Numbered from the stretch's first letter, positions 1-10,092 are shown. The stretch: DNA of 35,217 bases from Deltaproteobacteria bacterium (GCA_019314525.1 JAFCZD010000005.1:1-35217), one strand, 5' to 3'. Program-made: numbers and translations. Notes: generated by a model not told the origin, from the sequence alone.

Positions 1-3000
1 CCCGTGGCGTTATGCCAGCGGGTGTAGTTTCCGTCGCCTTCGTCGGCGAGGTAGATGCCCGTGGTGGCGACCTTGCCGACCTTGCCAAAGGGAGCTGCCG
101 CTGAGCCGCTGGTGTCGCCCGTGACGAGCACGAAGACATCCTTGCCCGGGGTGGCCGCCGTCGCTGCTACGTAGAGCTGCTGCCCATTGAAGCTGGCGTA
201 GAGCTTGACGCCCTGCTCGTCGATGACCTCATAGGTCGTGTCGTCGACCTTGCCGTCGAGGATATACTTCCGACGTGGAATGCCAGCGGCCGCGTCGCAA
301 CCGTTGACCGCCACGGGCAGACCAAGAACCGTGTCAGTGCAGCTGTCGCAGGCGTCTCCTGCGCCGTCGCCGTCACTGTCGCTCTGATCGTCGTTCTTCG
401 TGCCCACGCAGTTGTCATAGCTGTCGAGGATGCCGTCGGCGTCCGCGTCGGGGATCTGCGTTTGAGCGACCTGGAGGACCTTCGTCTCGTGACCACCCAC
501 ACGGAGCTTGCCACCGGAGAGCAGCTTCGTCTTGGTGATGGCCGTCTGCTCCGTGGGCTTCATATGGTTGATGAGAAAGAGGTTCTCGGGGAAGGCCTTG
601 AGCTTATCTGTGGGCGGGTAGAAGACCACCTCTTTACCCACGGAGGTGGCGTCGTAACGATTGGAGAGCACGATGAAGTGCTGCCCCTCATCGTAACGAG
701 AGAAGGAGTAGATGTCTTTTCCACCGGAGTCGCGGTCTGCGTTAATGCGCACAAAACGGTTGCCCTCGCTACCAAGCCCAGCGGAGTTTTGGCCCTGCAG
801 TCCTGGGTTATTCTTGCGAATGATCAGCAGCTTCTGATAGTGGGCGTGCATCTCTGGGTCATGACTGAAATTCATCGTGCCGCGCTCTTGCTCGGCGGCC
901 TGCTCGTCACCGTAATAGATCATCGGCACACCAGGCAGCATCAACTGCACACCTGCGGTTGCCCGCTGCACGCCCTTATTCAGCCCAGCCTTCAGCAGCA
1001 AACGGTCTTCGTCTTGGTTTCCGATATAGAGCATCTGTAAGACGCGCTCGGGGTCCACCCTCTCCCGCACCATCTTCTCGCCTGCGGAGCTCATCAGGTG
1101 CTCAGATTCACCCCAGGCCTCGTTGACGTCATCGAAGCCCGAACTGCCTACGAAGACATCTTTGAACTTCCAATAGAGCGCGGTGTGGTAGGCGATATCG
1201 AACTGCTCATCAAAGAAGCCCGGCACAGGTTTGAGGATCTCTGCCAGCATCGCGCCGCCGGGGCGCTTGGCGACGACGTGCCGACGCGCCATGCGCCAAA
1301 AAACGGGTGAGATGAAGCTCGCGATGTCGCAGCGGAACGAATCGACGCCACGTTCGAGCCAGAAGTCGATAAAATCCAGAAAGAGCCCATACGATGCGGT
1401 GCTGTTGTAGTTCACTGCGGGCAAGGTTGAAAAATCGAAAGCGTACTCAAAAGGGCGATCCGTGTTGCCGTCGTTGAAAACGAAGAGGTCGCGCAGGGGG
1501 GAGGCGGGGTTGTTGGTCGCCGCTTGGAAGAGCGGGTGACGATCCGAGGTGTGGTTGGCCACCGTATCGAGCATGATCTTCATGCCAAGGCGGTGGGCCT
1601 CAGCAACCATGGCATCCCAGTCCTGCATGGTGCCGTAGTCTGGGTGGGTGGTGTAGAGGGCTGTGGCAGCATAACCATGGGAGGTGGGGCCAGGGGTAAT
1701 GGGCATCAACCAGAGCACGTTGACCCCTAGCTTCTTCAGGTAGGGGAGCTTCTGGGTTAACCCTTTGAGGTCACCTTGGTTGTCGCCATTGGTGTCGAGA
1801 AAGCGCCGAATGAAGATGGTGTAGATGACAGCGTCTTTCTTCCAAAAGCGCGACTGATCGTCGAGCTCCTGGCTCGTGATGCCATCGTTGTTTACACGCA
1901 CCACGAGGGTACGTGCATGGGAGTTGCCCACCTGCAAATAAAAGAAGTACGCGCCCGTTTGGGGCTTAGCGAAGCTGACGGTCTTGCCGTCATTTTCGGG
2001 GGTCAACGTCACCTGCTGGGGGTTTTCCAGGTCTTGAAACCACTTGAAGGTGCCCATGCCGCGGGTATTGCGCCCATCGAGATAGACCTTGCCATCCCTT
2101 AGCGTTGCGTCGGCGCTCGCTCGAATCGTCGCATCGAAGGCGTTGACCACCACGAGCTCCATCTCGCCTTCATCGCTCCACGTGCCCTCATGGTCTTTGA
2201 CCTTGAGGCCAATGCGGTAGGTGCCTGCCGCCGTCGCCGTGGCGCGGGCCGCGCAGGTTTGGCCAGAGAAGGGGATGTGGTTTGCGGCGACGCCGTTGCC
2301 TTCATCGTCAAAGTTCAGCACTCCCAGGTAGTTCTTCTCGGTGCGCTCCTCATCGTAGGATTTGAAGGTTACGTTACCTGGACCGCTGATCTTGCGCCAC
2401 GCAAACTCCGTGAGGCCCACGCGATCGGGGTCTTTCGATGCGCAGCCAGCGAGCTGCACTTCATGCCCTACATAGCCAAAGCGCGTGAACCCGGCCTTGG
2501 CGATGGGCTTGGTGTTTTCGCGATTGACGATGATGTAGGTCGTGAAGGTGTCACCGTCGTTGCCTGCCTGGTCCACCAGATCAAAGTCTACTGCGTGAAA
2601 ACCTTCGGGAGGGTTATCGATGGTGGCCGTGACCCGAGTCCCGCTCACGCTGGTGGCAACCACACGGCTCCTCGGCGCAGGAGGTGCGCCGTTGGGTTTG
2701 TAAAGGGCGGGGGGCTCGGTCTCATGCAAGGTCGCTTTCACGCGCGATGCGTCGAGAGCGCTGCCTGCGTTGCCCAGACGTGCCTCCACGCTGATGGTGA
2801 TGGAAGACCCTGAGGTCGTGAGCGTGCCCGACGCTGGGTTGACGGTTTCGGGGCGGTATTGTGGGCGTTTGGGGTCACGCACAAAATAGAGGTTGTCCTT
2901 GCCAAATTGCCCGCCAAAACCTGGGAAAATCTCCTGGTCGTCGTTGAAGAAGTTGCCGTCGGGCACCTCGTCTGGGTTGAGACCGCAGTCGGAGAGCGTG

Positions 3001-3359
3001 ACATAATCGGCAGCGTTGGAGATGAAGACGTAAATATAGTCGCCTTCAAGGAGGTCGAGGCTCACAGACCACAGGCTGCCATCCCAATTCATTTCGATGG
3101 CGCCCTCACCAGGCCCATCATTGCCACCCGTCTGACAGAGGGGGTTATCCCCGCCAGCGACATCGAGCAAGAGATACGCCTGCTTGATGGTTCCGCTGTA
3201 CGCCACATTATTGACGTCAAAGGCAAAGGTGACGCGCTCGGTGTATTGCGCCTGCGCCGCGAAGGAGCTCAGCAGCACGATACAGGCCGCGAGCATTCCG
3301 GTGAGCCATTGCGCAACCGATCGCGAGAGCGAGGGGTGTTCAGAGAGTGTCCGGCGCAT
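1..3359 (-). CDS. Secreted GH13 alpha-amylase-family enzyme (3' end outside window)
   Basis: This frame is open from ATG 3359 to the window edge (about 1118 residues) and is missing from the ORF track because it has no stop here. A Sec signal peptide ends near AAQAQ. It is followed by a beta-sandwich domain starting VTFAFDVNN, a PKD-like domain, and a (beta/alpha)8 GH13 domain. The catalytic set is readable: D598 and NH602-603 in DTVANHTS, nucleophile D678 in FRCDIAS, acid E707 in MLAEIL, and D783. The usual region-IV His is Gln782 (NQDED instead of NHD). A calcium-type repeat (DSDGDGAGDACD) follows near residue 975, then a DOMON/CBM9-like module shared with the upstream lipoprotein. The family cleaves or rearranges alpha-glucans; the exact substrate is inferred. 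The start overlaps the upstream stop (TAATG), so translation is probably coupled. It is the last visible gene of the proposed glucan operon. Confidence 0.88.
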   Translation of the reverse strand, partial: MRRTLSEHPSLSRSVAQWLTGMLAACIVLLSSFAAQAQYTERVTFAFDVNNVAYSGTIKQAYLLLDVAGGDNPLCQTGGNDGPGEGAIEMNWDGSLWSVSLDLLEGDYIYVFISNAADYVTLSDCGLNPDEVPDGNFFNDDQEIFPGFGGQFGKDNLYFVRDPKRPQYRPETVNPASGTLTTSGSSITISVEARLGNAGSALDASRVKATLHETEPPALYKPNGAPPAPRSRVVATSVSGTRVTATIDNPPEGFHAVDFDLVDQAGNDGDTFTTYIIVNRENTKPIAKAGFTRFGYVGHEVQLAGCASKDPDRVGLTEFAWRKISGPGNVTFKSYDEERTEKNYLGVLNFDDEGNGVAANHIPFSGQTCAARATATAAGTYRIGLKVKDHEGTWSDEGEMELVVVNAFDATIRASADATLRDGKVYLDGRNTRGMGTFKWFQDLENPQQVTLTPENDGKTVSFAKPQTGAYFFYLQVGNSHARTLVVRVNNDGITSQELDDQSRFWKKDAVIYTIFIRRFLDTNGDNQGDLKGLTQKLPYLKKLGVNVLWLMPITPGPTSHGYAATALYTTHPDYGTMQDWDAMVAEAHRLGMKIMLDTVANHTSDRHPLFQAATNNPASPLRDLFVFNDGNTDRPFEYAFDFSTLPAVNYNSTASYGLFLDFIDFWLERGVDSFRCDIASFISPVFWRMARRHVVAKRPGGAMLAEILKPVPGFFDEQFDIAYHTALYWKFKDVFVGSSGFDDVNEAWGESEHLMSSAGEKMVRERVDPERVLQMLYIGNQDEDRLLLKAGLNKGVQRATAGVQLMLPGVPMIYYGDEQAAEQERGTMNFSHDPEMHAHYQKLLIIRKNNPGLQGQNSAGLGSEGNRFVRINADRDSGGKDIYSFSRYDEGQHFIVLSNRYDATSVGKEVVFYPPTDKLKAFPENLFLINHMKPTEQTAITKTKLLSGGKLRVGGHETKVLQVAQTQIPDADADGILDSYDNCVGTKNDDQSDSDGDGAGDACDSCTDTVLGLPVAVNGCDAAAGIPRRKYILDGKVDDTTYEVIDEQGVKLYASFNGQQLYVAATAATPGKDVFVLVTGDTSGSAAAPFGKVGKVATTGIYLADEGDGNYTRWHNAT

Positions 3360-5818
3360 TATTTCACCTCGAGATTGGAGATTGAAAGTTCGAGCATCTC
3401 GTCCGCGTCGACGTTGCCATCTTCATTGTTGGCAGCCCCAGCCAGCGCTGGTCCGTAGAGCACGCCTGCGTCGTTGGTGTCCCAGGGGCCCACAACCACC
3501 CAAATACTGGTGGGCATGGTGCCAAAGAGCGTCTCAAGGTTGATCACCGCCTCGAGCACTCCACCATTTTGGGTAGGCGTCGCGACACCCAGTTGCGTGG
3601 TGGACGTGGAGGCATCGGCGAGCATGGTGTCGGGGGTTCCAAACTCGAAGATCCCCGCAAAATCGCTGTCATTTTCGTCGGCGACAAAGATCATCTTGCT
3701 GCTGGTGGGCACCGTCCCGGCTTTGCCCCAGGGCGCTGGACGCGACCCCGTAGGCGCCGTAGCGGACACCAGGAGGAAGTGGTCCGAGCCTTCCCCTGCG
3801 TCGTCGGTGGCGATGTAGAGGATCTTGCCGGAGACCGCCGCGTGGATCTTCATGGTGCTGCTGTTGCCCGCCACCTGCTTGGCTTCGCTGTCCAGCGCGC
3901 CATCGAGGTCGAAGACCACCGGATCTGGCGGATCCACCGTGCCCGAGAGTTCGTAGGAGGGAGGAAAGCTCCCGATGAAGCCAGCGTCATAGTCTGTGTC
4001 ATCGAGGTCAACGGTGACCCCACCGCTGAGCATGTCCTCAGGCGTCCCCGCGATATTGACATCGCGCCAGGTGCCGATCACGTAGACAGGTGTAACCACC
4101 GGCTCGGTGGTTACTTGAGCGATGAAGTCTGGGATCTCCTGCTTGAACATCAAGGCCGCGTTGGGCGTGTTGCTGGGGTCTTGCTGATCGTTGAGGCCAG
4201 CTCCCGTACCCTCATGGATAGTCGCGCTGCTGTAGTTCAACGTGCCCTGGCCCGTGTCTACCTGGCTCAGGTCTCGGGGGTCGATCAGCTTGGGGCTTTT
4301 GCATTCCGTGTCTGTCCAATGGTCCCGCGAAACATCGCAGAGCTCGGTGACGAGGTTTTTCATCACCGTAGGAAAGGCCGTCCCTGAGGAGATGACGGTC
4401 TTATTGAGCAAAGAGCAGCCTGCATCTTTGGGACAGCGCACCACTTTCCAACTGTAGGGGCGGCTTTTGTTGAGGAAGATCGTGCGCTCCCAAACGCCAG
4501 GATGGTCAGAACGCTCGACCATTTGCAGCCCTAAGGTCTCGCCCCCAGAAAAGTCATCGGAGGTGTTATTCCCAAAGGCGTCCTCGGCTGGGCCGAAACC
4601 ACCTGTGAGGAAGACAGCTTCACCGGCGTAGAGGCCCTTTTTGCTGCCTGTGAGGTTGAGCCAGGCGTTCTTCACGTCCACACGGAAGGTCACAGGCACC
4701 TTGTCTACGTTGCCCATGAGGATCTCAACAACTTTGGCGTCGGCGTTAACCACGCCGAACTCCGTGAAGCGACCGGGGTGCTCTTGCCCACCCTCCATGA
4801 GGATCACCGAGTAGGGGAAGGTCGCCGGCTGGTCTCCACCCTCCACGCGGTTGGGATCGATCTTCACCAGCGCCTCACCCTCCCAGACATCGTCGCCATC
4901 GTCGTCCGAGAGCGTGATGGTGGTTGGAGAGTCGATATTGAAGGTACCCTCGGCGTCGAAGCTCGCCACAAGAGAGGGCGCCAAGAGCGCCTGCGCGGGG
5001 CGATCGTCCACGCGGAAGGTCACCCGCACCGTACCGCCGGGGGGCGGTTTTATGCCGAGCCGCAAGAGGTTCACGGTTTGCGCCACAGCCTCTTTCACCT
5101 CGAAGATGGCCAACTCGGAAAGGGGCTGACCTGCAGCGTCAGCCACACGCGCGGTGTAGCCGATATACTCAGGCCCCTTGTTGTCATCGTCCGTGGCGGC
5201 GGTACGCAGGGGATCCACGGCGACGTTGAGCACCGCTTCCCAAATGTGGTCGCCGTCGGCGTCCAGCAGTTGCACCTTGTTCAAGCCTGGGTTGAACGCT
5301 CCCGTTGCGGGGTCGACGGAGAGCAGCAGCGAGGCCTCGGTAACGTCAGCCTTTTCGCTGTCATCGAGCCGGAAGGTCAAGGGCGCCGTCACGGCCGAGC
5401 CACTGCCCGTGAAATTGCGCGTGCCCACCACGGCGTTTCCTGCCGCGTCTTTGACGCCATCGACACGCAAGGTGTAGGTGGTGCCCACGTCTTGAGGGTC
5501 TGTGGTCAAGACCACCGACGAGCTGTCGGCGCTCTTGGCGCTGAGCACCGCGAGCATCTGTGCGGGCTGCACCGCCAGGTCGCCAACCTCATAGTTGGCG
5601 GCCACCTGAGCGCTCTCGGCGTCCACGCGGCAGGCGAAGGTCACCTGCATGCGTGTCGTGTCCAACGCCTTGACGTCGGCGATACCGCGCCCCCGGGGGC
5701 ACACGTCACCATCATCGCCACTCGCGCAGGCGCCCATGGCCAACGCGCTGAAGAGAAGGACACCGAAGGGAAGGAGATAGGGGGCTACCAGTTGACGGGT
5801 TGCTTTAGCTTTGCTCAT
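3359..5818 (-). CDS. Multidomain outer-membrane-type lipoprotein 2, probable glycan-binding (SusE/F-like role)
   Basis: I choose ATG 5818 (MSKAKATRQ) over the track start at 5833, because it overlaps the upstream stop as TGATG, has GGAAGAAG just upstream, and gives a proper signal peptide with a lipobox-like AMGAC (Cys31). The 819 residues contain a bacterial Ig-like (SbsA/Big_5) domain at about 45-140 and two tandem repeats with the pattern FR[LV]DD...DGD..WE....DP at about 147-370. A roughly 200-residue module starting VTFRVD and containing GTWRD follows at about 373-600; it recurs in lipoprotein 1. A DOMON/CBM9-like module at about 638-780 also occurs in the amylase. There are no catalytic motifs. 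A role in holding alpha-glucan at the cell surface is inferred from domain type and operon context, not shown. It could also be a general adhesin. Confidence 0.82.
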   Translation of the reverse strand: MSKAKATRQLVAPYLLPFGVLLFSALAMGACASGDDGDVCPRGRGIADVKALDTTRMQVTFACRVDAESAQVAANYEVGDLAVQPAQMLAVLSAKSADSSSVVLTTDPQDVGTTYTLRVDGVKDAAGNAVVGTRNFTGSGSAVTAPLTFRLDDSEKADVTEASLLLSVDPATGAFNPGLNKVQLLDADGDHIWEAVLNVAVDPLRTAATDDDNKGPEYIGYTARVADAAGQPLSELAIFEVKEAVAQTVNLLRLGIKPPPGGTVRVTFRVDDRPAQALLAPSLVASFDAEGTFNIDSPTTITLSDDDGDDVWEGEALVKIDPNRVEGGDQPATFPYSVILMEGGQEHPGRFTEFGVVNADAKVVEILMGNVDKVPVTFRVDVKNAWLNLTGSKKGLYAGEAVFLTGGFGPAEDAFGNNTSDDFSGGETLGLQMVERSDHPGVWERTIFLNKSRPYSWKVVRCPKDAGCSLLNKTVISSGTAFPTVMKNLVTELCDVSRDHWTDTECKSPKLIDPRDLSQVDTGQGTLNYSSATIHEGTGAGLNDQQDPSNTPNAALMFKQEIPDFIAQVTTEPVVTPVYVIGTWRDVNIAGTPEDMLSGGVTVDLDDTDYDAGFIGSFPPSYELSGTVDPPDPVVFDLDGALDSEAKQVAGNSSTMKIHAAVSGKILYIATDDAGEGSDHFLLVSATAPTGSRPAPWGKAGTVPTSSKMIFVADENDSDFAGIFEFGTPDTMLADASTSTTQLGVATPTQNGGVLEAVINLETLFGTMPTSIWVVVGPWDTNDAGVLYGPALAGAANNEDGNVDADEMLELSISNLEVK

Positions 5819-8800
5819 CACTGCTTCTTCCATGAGACATCGTCTGTGACCCAGACGAAGGGTGGTGCGTCGGTAAACTTCTTATAGGTGATCTCGTCGC
5901 CAAAGAGACAGCGCACCTGCACGAGGCCATCTCCGTCAGGGTCGCCGAGGATGCGCACGGCGTTCTCGTTGCCTGGGTATTCCTGGCCATCGGAATAAAT
6001 CGACGGCCCGAGCTGAGGATCCGCAACGATGGCGAGGGGATCGTCAGATCCCACGCGATGCGAGGCGAAGGTCTTCCATTGCAGGCTCGTTCCGAGGGGC
6101 ACGTCTCTGATCAAGATGGAAAAGACATGGTCGCCTGCGGCGAGGTCTCCGTGTTGGCCATCGTCAGAGAGTTGCGGTTCGATACCATCTAGAGGCTGTC
6201 CTGCAGGGGGGAAACCACCCAATTGGGCCGTCACCGGCTCGCTGATGTCGCTCTTTTGCGTGCCATCCACGGAGACAGTAGCGCCAAGGATGAAGAGCCC
6301 CTCGCGCTTGGCTGCCAACGTCGCAGCGTTGATCGCTCGTGAGGGGATGCGTCCTCCCACTTTTTCGGTGTCGGACACGAGGTAGGAGATTAGCACGTCC
6401 ACCTTGGGGGCCTTGGCAACTGCTACGACCTCGATGCTGTTTTCGCACGCGTTGCCCGACAGGTCGGTGACACCGGAAGGTGTGATGGTATAGCGTTCAC
6501 CCGCGCTCATGGCCGAGGTGGTGAGCACCACCACGTCTTGAGAAAACGTCGTCGAGGTGGAATTGAACGCCGCCGCGCGACGTATGGGTGCAGCCCCGAA
6601 GTCTGCCGTGGTCACGCTAACGCCGCGGATGGCGTAGCTGCCCGCCGCCGCAGCCGTCTCAGGCCAGAGGGGCTCATCGAAGCCCAGGGCCACGCTCGTG
6701 GGCGAGAGCGCCTGGGCAAAGATAACCTTGGGTGTAGAGGTATCGCCAAACCCCTTGAAGGGCACCACCTGCTCGGTGAGCGTATTGGGCGGCGTCGCCG
6801 CGTCCAAGACGTTGCCAACGGTGAGGGTGTAGTCGGCTTCGATGGTCTGCGCCGTGGTGGTCAGCAGCACCTCTGTGCTCCCCGGTTGAAGCTCTGCCGC
6901 TGTCACCTGGGGCGCTGTGCCTTCGCCCGCGATAACATAATTGGCCACGTTGGTGGCTGACGCGCGCTCAACCTCTTCATCGAATTTTACGAGCAAGGAT
7001 GTGGGGCTGCGAGGCTGCGCACCCACGACTGAGGGTGGGCGTGTATCTTCGTCGGGGACCAGCGTGCTTGGGGAAGTGAAGCTCTGAGTCAGCTGGCGAG
7101 ATTGAACATTCTCCGAGACATCGGCGATGGTGTTGTAGCTGAGGGTGTAGGTGCGTGAGAGGGGCATCTCGTCCACCTTGAGCCAAATTTGGTGTGGCAG
7201 CAGCTCGCTGTCGCCGAGTGTGCCGACGCGGTCCACCGAGAGGCCCAAAGGCTCTCCACTGGCCGCGTCGTTGGCGAAGAAGACAAAATCGGAGCTATCA
7301 GCGCCCAAGCGCTCGTCAAAGGTGAGGATCAGCGAATAGGACGAGAAGACGTTGATGTCCACCAAGCGCGGTACCTTGAGGTCGGGGGTCAAGCACGCGG
7401 GGTCGACGTCGCGCACACCGTCATCATAGTCGGTGGTGGTGCCCGCCGCCGTCTTGAATGCCTCGATGTCACGCCATGTGCCCACGACGATGGCTGGACA
7501 GTTGATATCCGTGCTGCGAGACACACAGACCTCGTCGGGGTTTTCCCGTTTGAACATGATGGTGGGAGGACCCGCGTTGCCAAAGGGCCCAGGCTTGTCG
7601 AGCCCTTCGAGGGAGAGGGTCGCAGCAGAGTAGCTGATGCCGCTTTGAGGGGTGCCGTCGGCTCCTGGGATACCGAGGGCCACCAGCGTGATGGGGCTGA
7701 TATCCACCCCTGTGGCGTCATTGGTGCTGCAGAGGCTCTTGTGCACCTTCACCAAGGTGGTGGGTGGATTCTTCCATTCTCCAGGTACGCCATGAGCCAC
7801 TTTCCATGCGTAGGTTCCCGGCGGCGCCAGCACTGTCAGGGTGTAGACGGGTTTGCCCTGGTGTGTTTGTTCACTGGGTTTCATCTCGAAAGCGGGTACG
7901 CCTGTGACGTCCGTGCGCCCCCCGATGGCCATAGAGTTGCCGTCGAGGTCTCGGGCTACCGCGAGCACCGTGCCCGTTAGATAGAGCCCTGAACCAGCGG
8001 GCAGCCCACGTTCGTTGCCTCGAGGATCCAAGAACGCAAAGCCCGGGACCGCGCCAAAGGTCATCTTGAAGAGCGCAAACCCGCTGAACGCGTGGGTGCC
8101 CCCGTGGCTCACCGGGTTGCCCGAGAGGTCGCGAACGCCGCTCAGCTTCAGCTCGTAGGGACGTCGTTTCTTCTGAGGTTCCGTGACCAGCCAAACTTCG
8201 CGCTGATCGCGGACGATGGCCGCCCGCACCTCGAGGGGCAAGCCCAAGCTGGAGACGATGCGATAGTTTGCGCTATTTTCCGCGCTCACAGCATCGAGGA
8301 CCTCGCCGAAGGTCACGACGACGACCTGTCCGATGGTTGGATCATCGCCAGTGCCTGGGTTGAGGTCCCGCAGGGGTGCCGAGCGCACACCCACCACCAC
8401 AGGGGGGGTATAGTCCGGCTTGATGGTCACCTGGCTTCCAGCTGGCAGGGGGTTTCCGTTGGCGCTGGCGTCGAGCAGGTTGGTCACCTCCAACGTGTAG
8501 GTCTTACGAAGATCGGGCGCGCCCACCATCAACGTCACCTGCCGGCCGCTCGCAGCGGCCGTGAGCACAGGTAGCACGTCCCCAGCATCATCAACGATGG
8601 CATAGTTGGCAATTTGGCTCGCGCTGCCGAACTCCATGGCCTCGGAGAATTCAACCTTCACCACGGAGGTGGAGAGGAATTGCGCCGCCATCAACGCTGG
8701 GGGCTCGGCGTCGTCGGTGCTCGCCGTGAGCGGTGCTGGGCAACGATTGCAGATGCCATTTTCGCGAGCCTCTGGGATACCTGCAGGTGTGAGAGGTGCA

Positions 8801-10092
8801 CGCTCGCGGGCGTCGCCGAGGCGCAAGCCACCGGCATAAAAGCCATCTTTGCCCAGGGTGACAGGGCCACCTCCGAGATCGGACTCGAAGGAGAGGTTGC
8901 CCCCGCTCGCCTTAATGTCTTTGTGCAGGTTGACGTGGTTTTTGTTGCTGGCTTCGTCACCAAAGACGTCACGACGAATGATCAGGCAGTCAGGCTGCCC
9001 GCTGAGGCTGAGGGTATCTCGCACCTCGAGGAGGCGCGCGTTGCCTGGCCACTCCTCGGTCCGTGTCCAGCCCTCACCTGCAGATCCATTGGTGTATTTG
9101 TATTTAACGCGCATACCACGAGGCAGCACCAGCACGCGGGTGAAAACGCCATCGCTGGCCACCTCGTCGCCATTGGTGCCATCATCGAACATCTCGCCGT
9201 CGGCGTCGTTGGGCGTCATCTGTGTCTTCAGCAGCCCAGCGGTATCAGCGAGTGGGGAGGTCTCTTCTACAGTGATCGCCAAGTAGACTTTGCCCGACTT
9301 CGGGGCCTGACGAACCAGCTGCGTCACCCCATTGCCGTCGAGGGCGTTACCGCTGACATCAACGGTGAACATCACCTTGATCAACGAGGCGTCACAGACG
9401 ATGGGCACCTCAAGGGTCTCTACGGCGGCTGCCAGGGCTGCCTTGTAGCGCATCACCAGGTCGGAAGGCGTGCCGCTCTCTTTGACAAAAACTTCATCGA
9501 GGCGGGCGTCGAGGGCATGAAAGGTGGGCGTCGCACCTTCGAAGGTGCCAGCCTGGGCCAATTCGACGACGATGTCCTCGAAAGCCGCGATCTCGTCGCT
9601 CCCCGTTGCCAGTTGTGCAGCCAAGCCGCAAAAGACGCTCTCTGGCATAGAAGAAAAGGCGCCGCCCTGACCGGCGATGCGCTCCTGGACGAGCTGGGCG
9701 TGGGCTGTCTGCTTGCTGTCCACTTTGCCCAGGTCGGCCTTGTCTGAGCGGGCAAGGGAGGGCCAGATCGCCTTGAGCACCCGTTGGCCTGCCTCGGCCG
9801 TGAGCCGCAACCCGACGACGTCGCGGTTGGGCGGCAGGGTCAGCTCATTCACGGCGCCTGCGGTGACGCTCTCTTCTAGCAGCAGCTGCTCGTTTTCATC
9901 GTGCAGACGAACGCGCGCGACGGTCCCTGCTGGAAAATCGAGTTCAAAAGAAACTTGGGCGGCAGGGGGAGGGGTTGGATCGAAGCCTGCGCAACCCCAG
10001 CCCACGGCAAGGAGCACCGCCAGGCAGAAGGTTCGGAGGCAGCCGGGAGGAAGGCTAGAGGTGAGGGCGTATGGTGAAGAATATGCTCTCAT
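5818..10092 (-). CDS. Giant multidomain lipoprotein 1 with Ig-like and CBM-like modules
   Basis: The likely start is ATG 10092 (MRAYSSPYALT), 8 nt after the stop of the barrel gene; the track's start at 10212 lies inside that gene. The product is about 1424 residues. A hydrophobic segment ends at GWGC (Cys34), an imperfect lipobox. The N-terminal third (about 235-400) has a CBM20-like stretch (MFTVDVSG, then YKYTNGSAGEGWTR and EEWPGNARLL). At least five Ig-like Big_5 units follow, recognised by the pattern PP.VV.a....T.l.V.F.E......A.NY.I. They are interrupted at about 677-900 by the GTWRD-containing module shared with lipoprotein 2. A DGD-containing C-terminal domain ends at SWKKQ. There is no enzyme motif. 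By position and architecture it plausibly binds polysaccharide at the surface and may associate with the barrel and amylase. The function is inferred. Confidence 0.82.
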   Translation of the reverse strand: MRAYSSPYALTSSLPPGCLRTFCLAVLLAVGWGCAGFDPTPPPAAQVSFELDFPAGTVARVRLHDENEQLLLEESVTAGAVNELTLPPNRDVVGLRLTAEAGQRVLKAIWPSLARSDKADLGKVDSKQTAHAQLVQERIAGQGGAFSSMPESVFCGLAAQLATGSDEIAAFEDIVVELAQAGTFEGATPTFHALDARLDEVFVKESGTPSDLVMRYKAALAAAVETLEVPIVCDASLIKVMFTVDVSGNALDGNGVTQLVRQAPKSGKVYLAITVEETSPLADTAGLLKTQMTPNDADGEMFDDGTNGDEVASDGVFTRVLVLPRGMRVKYKYTNGSAGEGWTRTEEWPGNARLLEVRDTLSLSGQPDCLIIRRDVFGDEASNKNHVNLHKDIKASGGNLSFESDLGGGPVTLGKDGFYAGGLRLGDARERAPLTPAGIPEARENGICNRCPAPLTASTDDAEPPALMAAQFLSTSVVKVEFSEAMEFGSASQIANYAIVDDAGDVLPVLTAAASGRQVTLMVGAPDLRKTYTLEVTNLLDASANGNPLPAGSQVTIKPDYTPPVVVGVRSAPLRDLNPGTGDDPTIGQVVVVTFGEVLDAVSAENSANYRIVSSLGLPLEVRAAIVRDQREVWLVTEPQKKRRPYELKLSGVRDLSGNPVSHGGTHAFSGFALFKMTFGAVPGFAFLDPRGNERGLPAGSGLYLTGTVLAVARDLDGNSMAIGGRTDVTGVPAFEMKPSEQTHQGKPVYTLTVLAPPGTYAWKVAHGVPGEWKNPPTTLVKVHKSLCSTNDATGVDISPITLVALGIPGADGTPQSGISYSAATLSLEGLDKPGPFGNAGPPTIMFKRENPDEVCVSRSTDINCPAIVVGTWRDIEAFKTAAGTTTDYDDGVRDVDPACLTPDLKVPRLVDINVFSSYSLILTFDERLGADSSDFVFFANDAASGEPLGLSVDRVGTLGDSELLPHQIWLKVDEMPLSRTYTLSYNTIADVSENVQSRQLTQSFTSPSTLVPDEDTRPPSVVGAQPRSPTSLLVKFDEEVERASATNVANYVIAGEGTAPQVTAAELQPGSTEVLLTTTAQTIEADYTLTVGNVLDAATPPNTLTEQVVPFKGFGDTSTPKVIFAQALSPTSVALGFDEPLWPETAAAAGSYAIRGVSVTTADFGAAPIRRAAAFNSTSTTFSQDVVVLTTSAMSAGERYTITPSGVTDLSGNACENSIEVVAVAKAPKVDVLISYLVSDTEKVGGRIPSRAINAATLAAKREGLFILGATVSVDGTQKSDISEPVTAQLGGFPPAGQPLDGIEPQLSDDGQHGDLAAGDHVFSILIRDVPLGTSLQWKTFASHRVGSDDPLAIVADPQLGPSIYSDGQEYPGNENAVRILGDPDGDGLVQVRCLFGDEITYKKFTDAPPFVWVTDDVSWKKQ

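Noticed and set aside
4778-5887. 369-aa plus-strand ORF
   Set aside because: It is antisense to the lipoprotein 2 gene, has a composition of shuffled Arg/His/Val residues with no domain, and the minus-strand frame has a lipoprotein signal and clear repeats.
8614-9747. 377-aa plus-strand ORF
   Set aside because: It is the shadow of lipoprotein 1 on the opposite strand, with no ribosome site and no recognisable domain.
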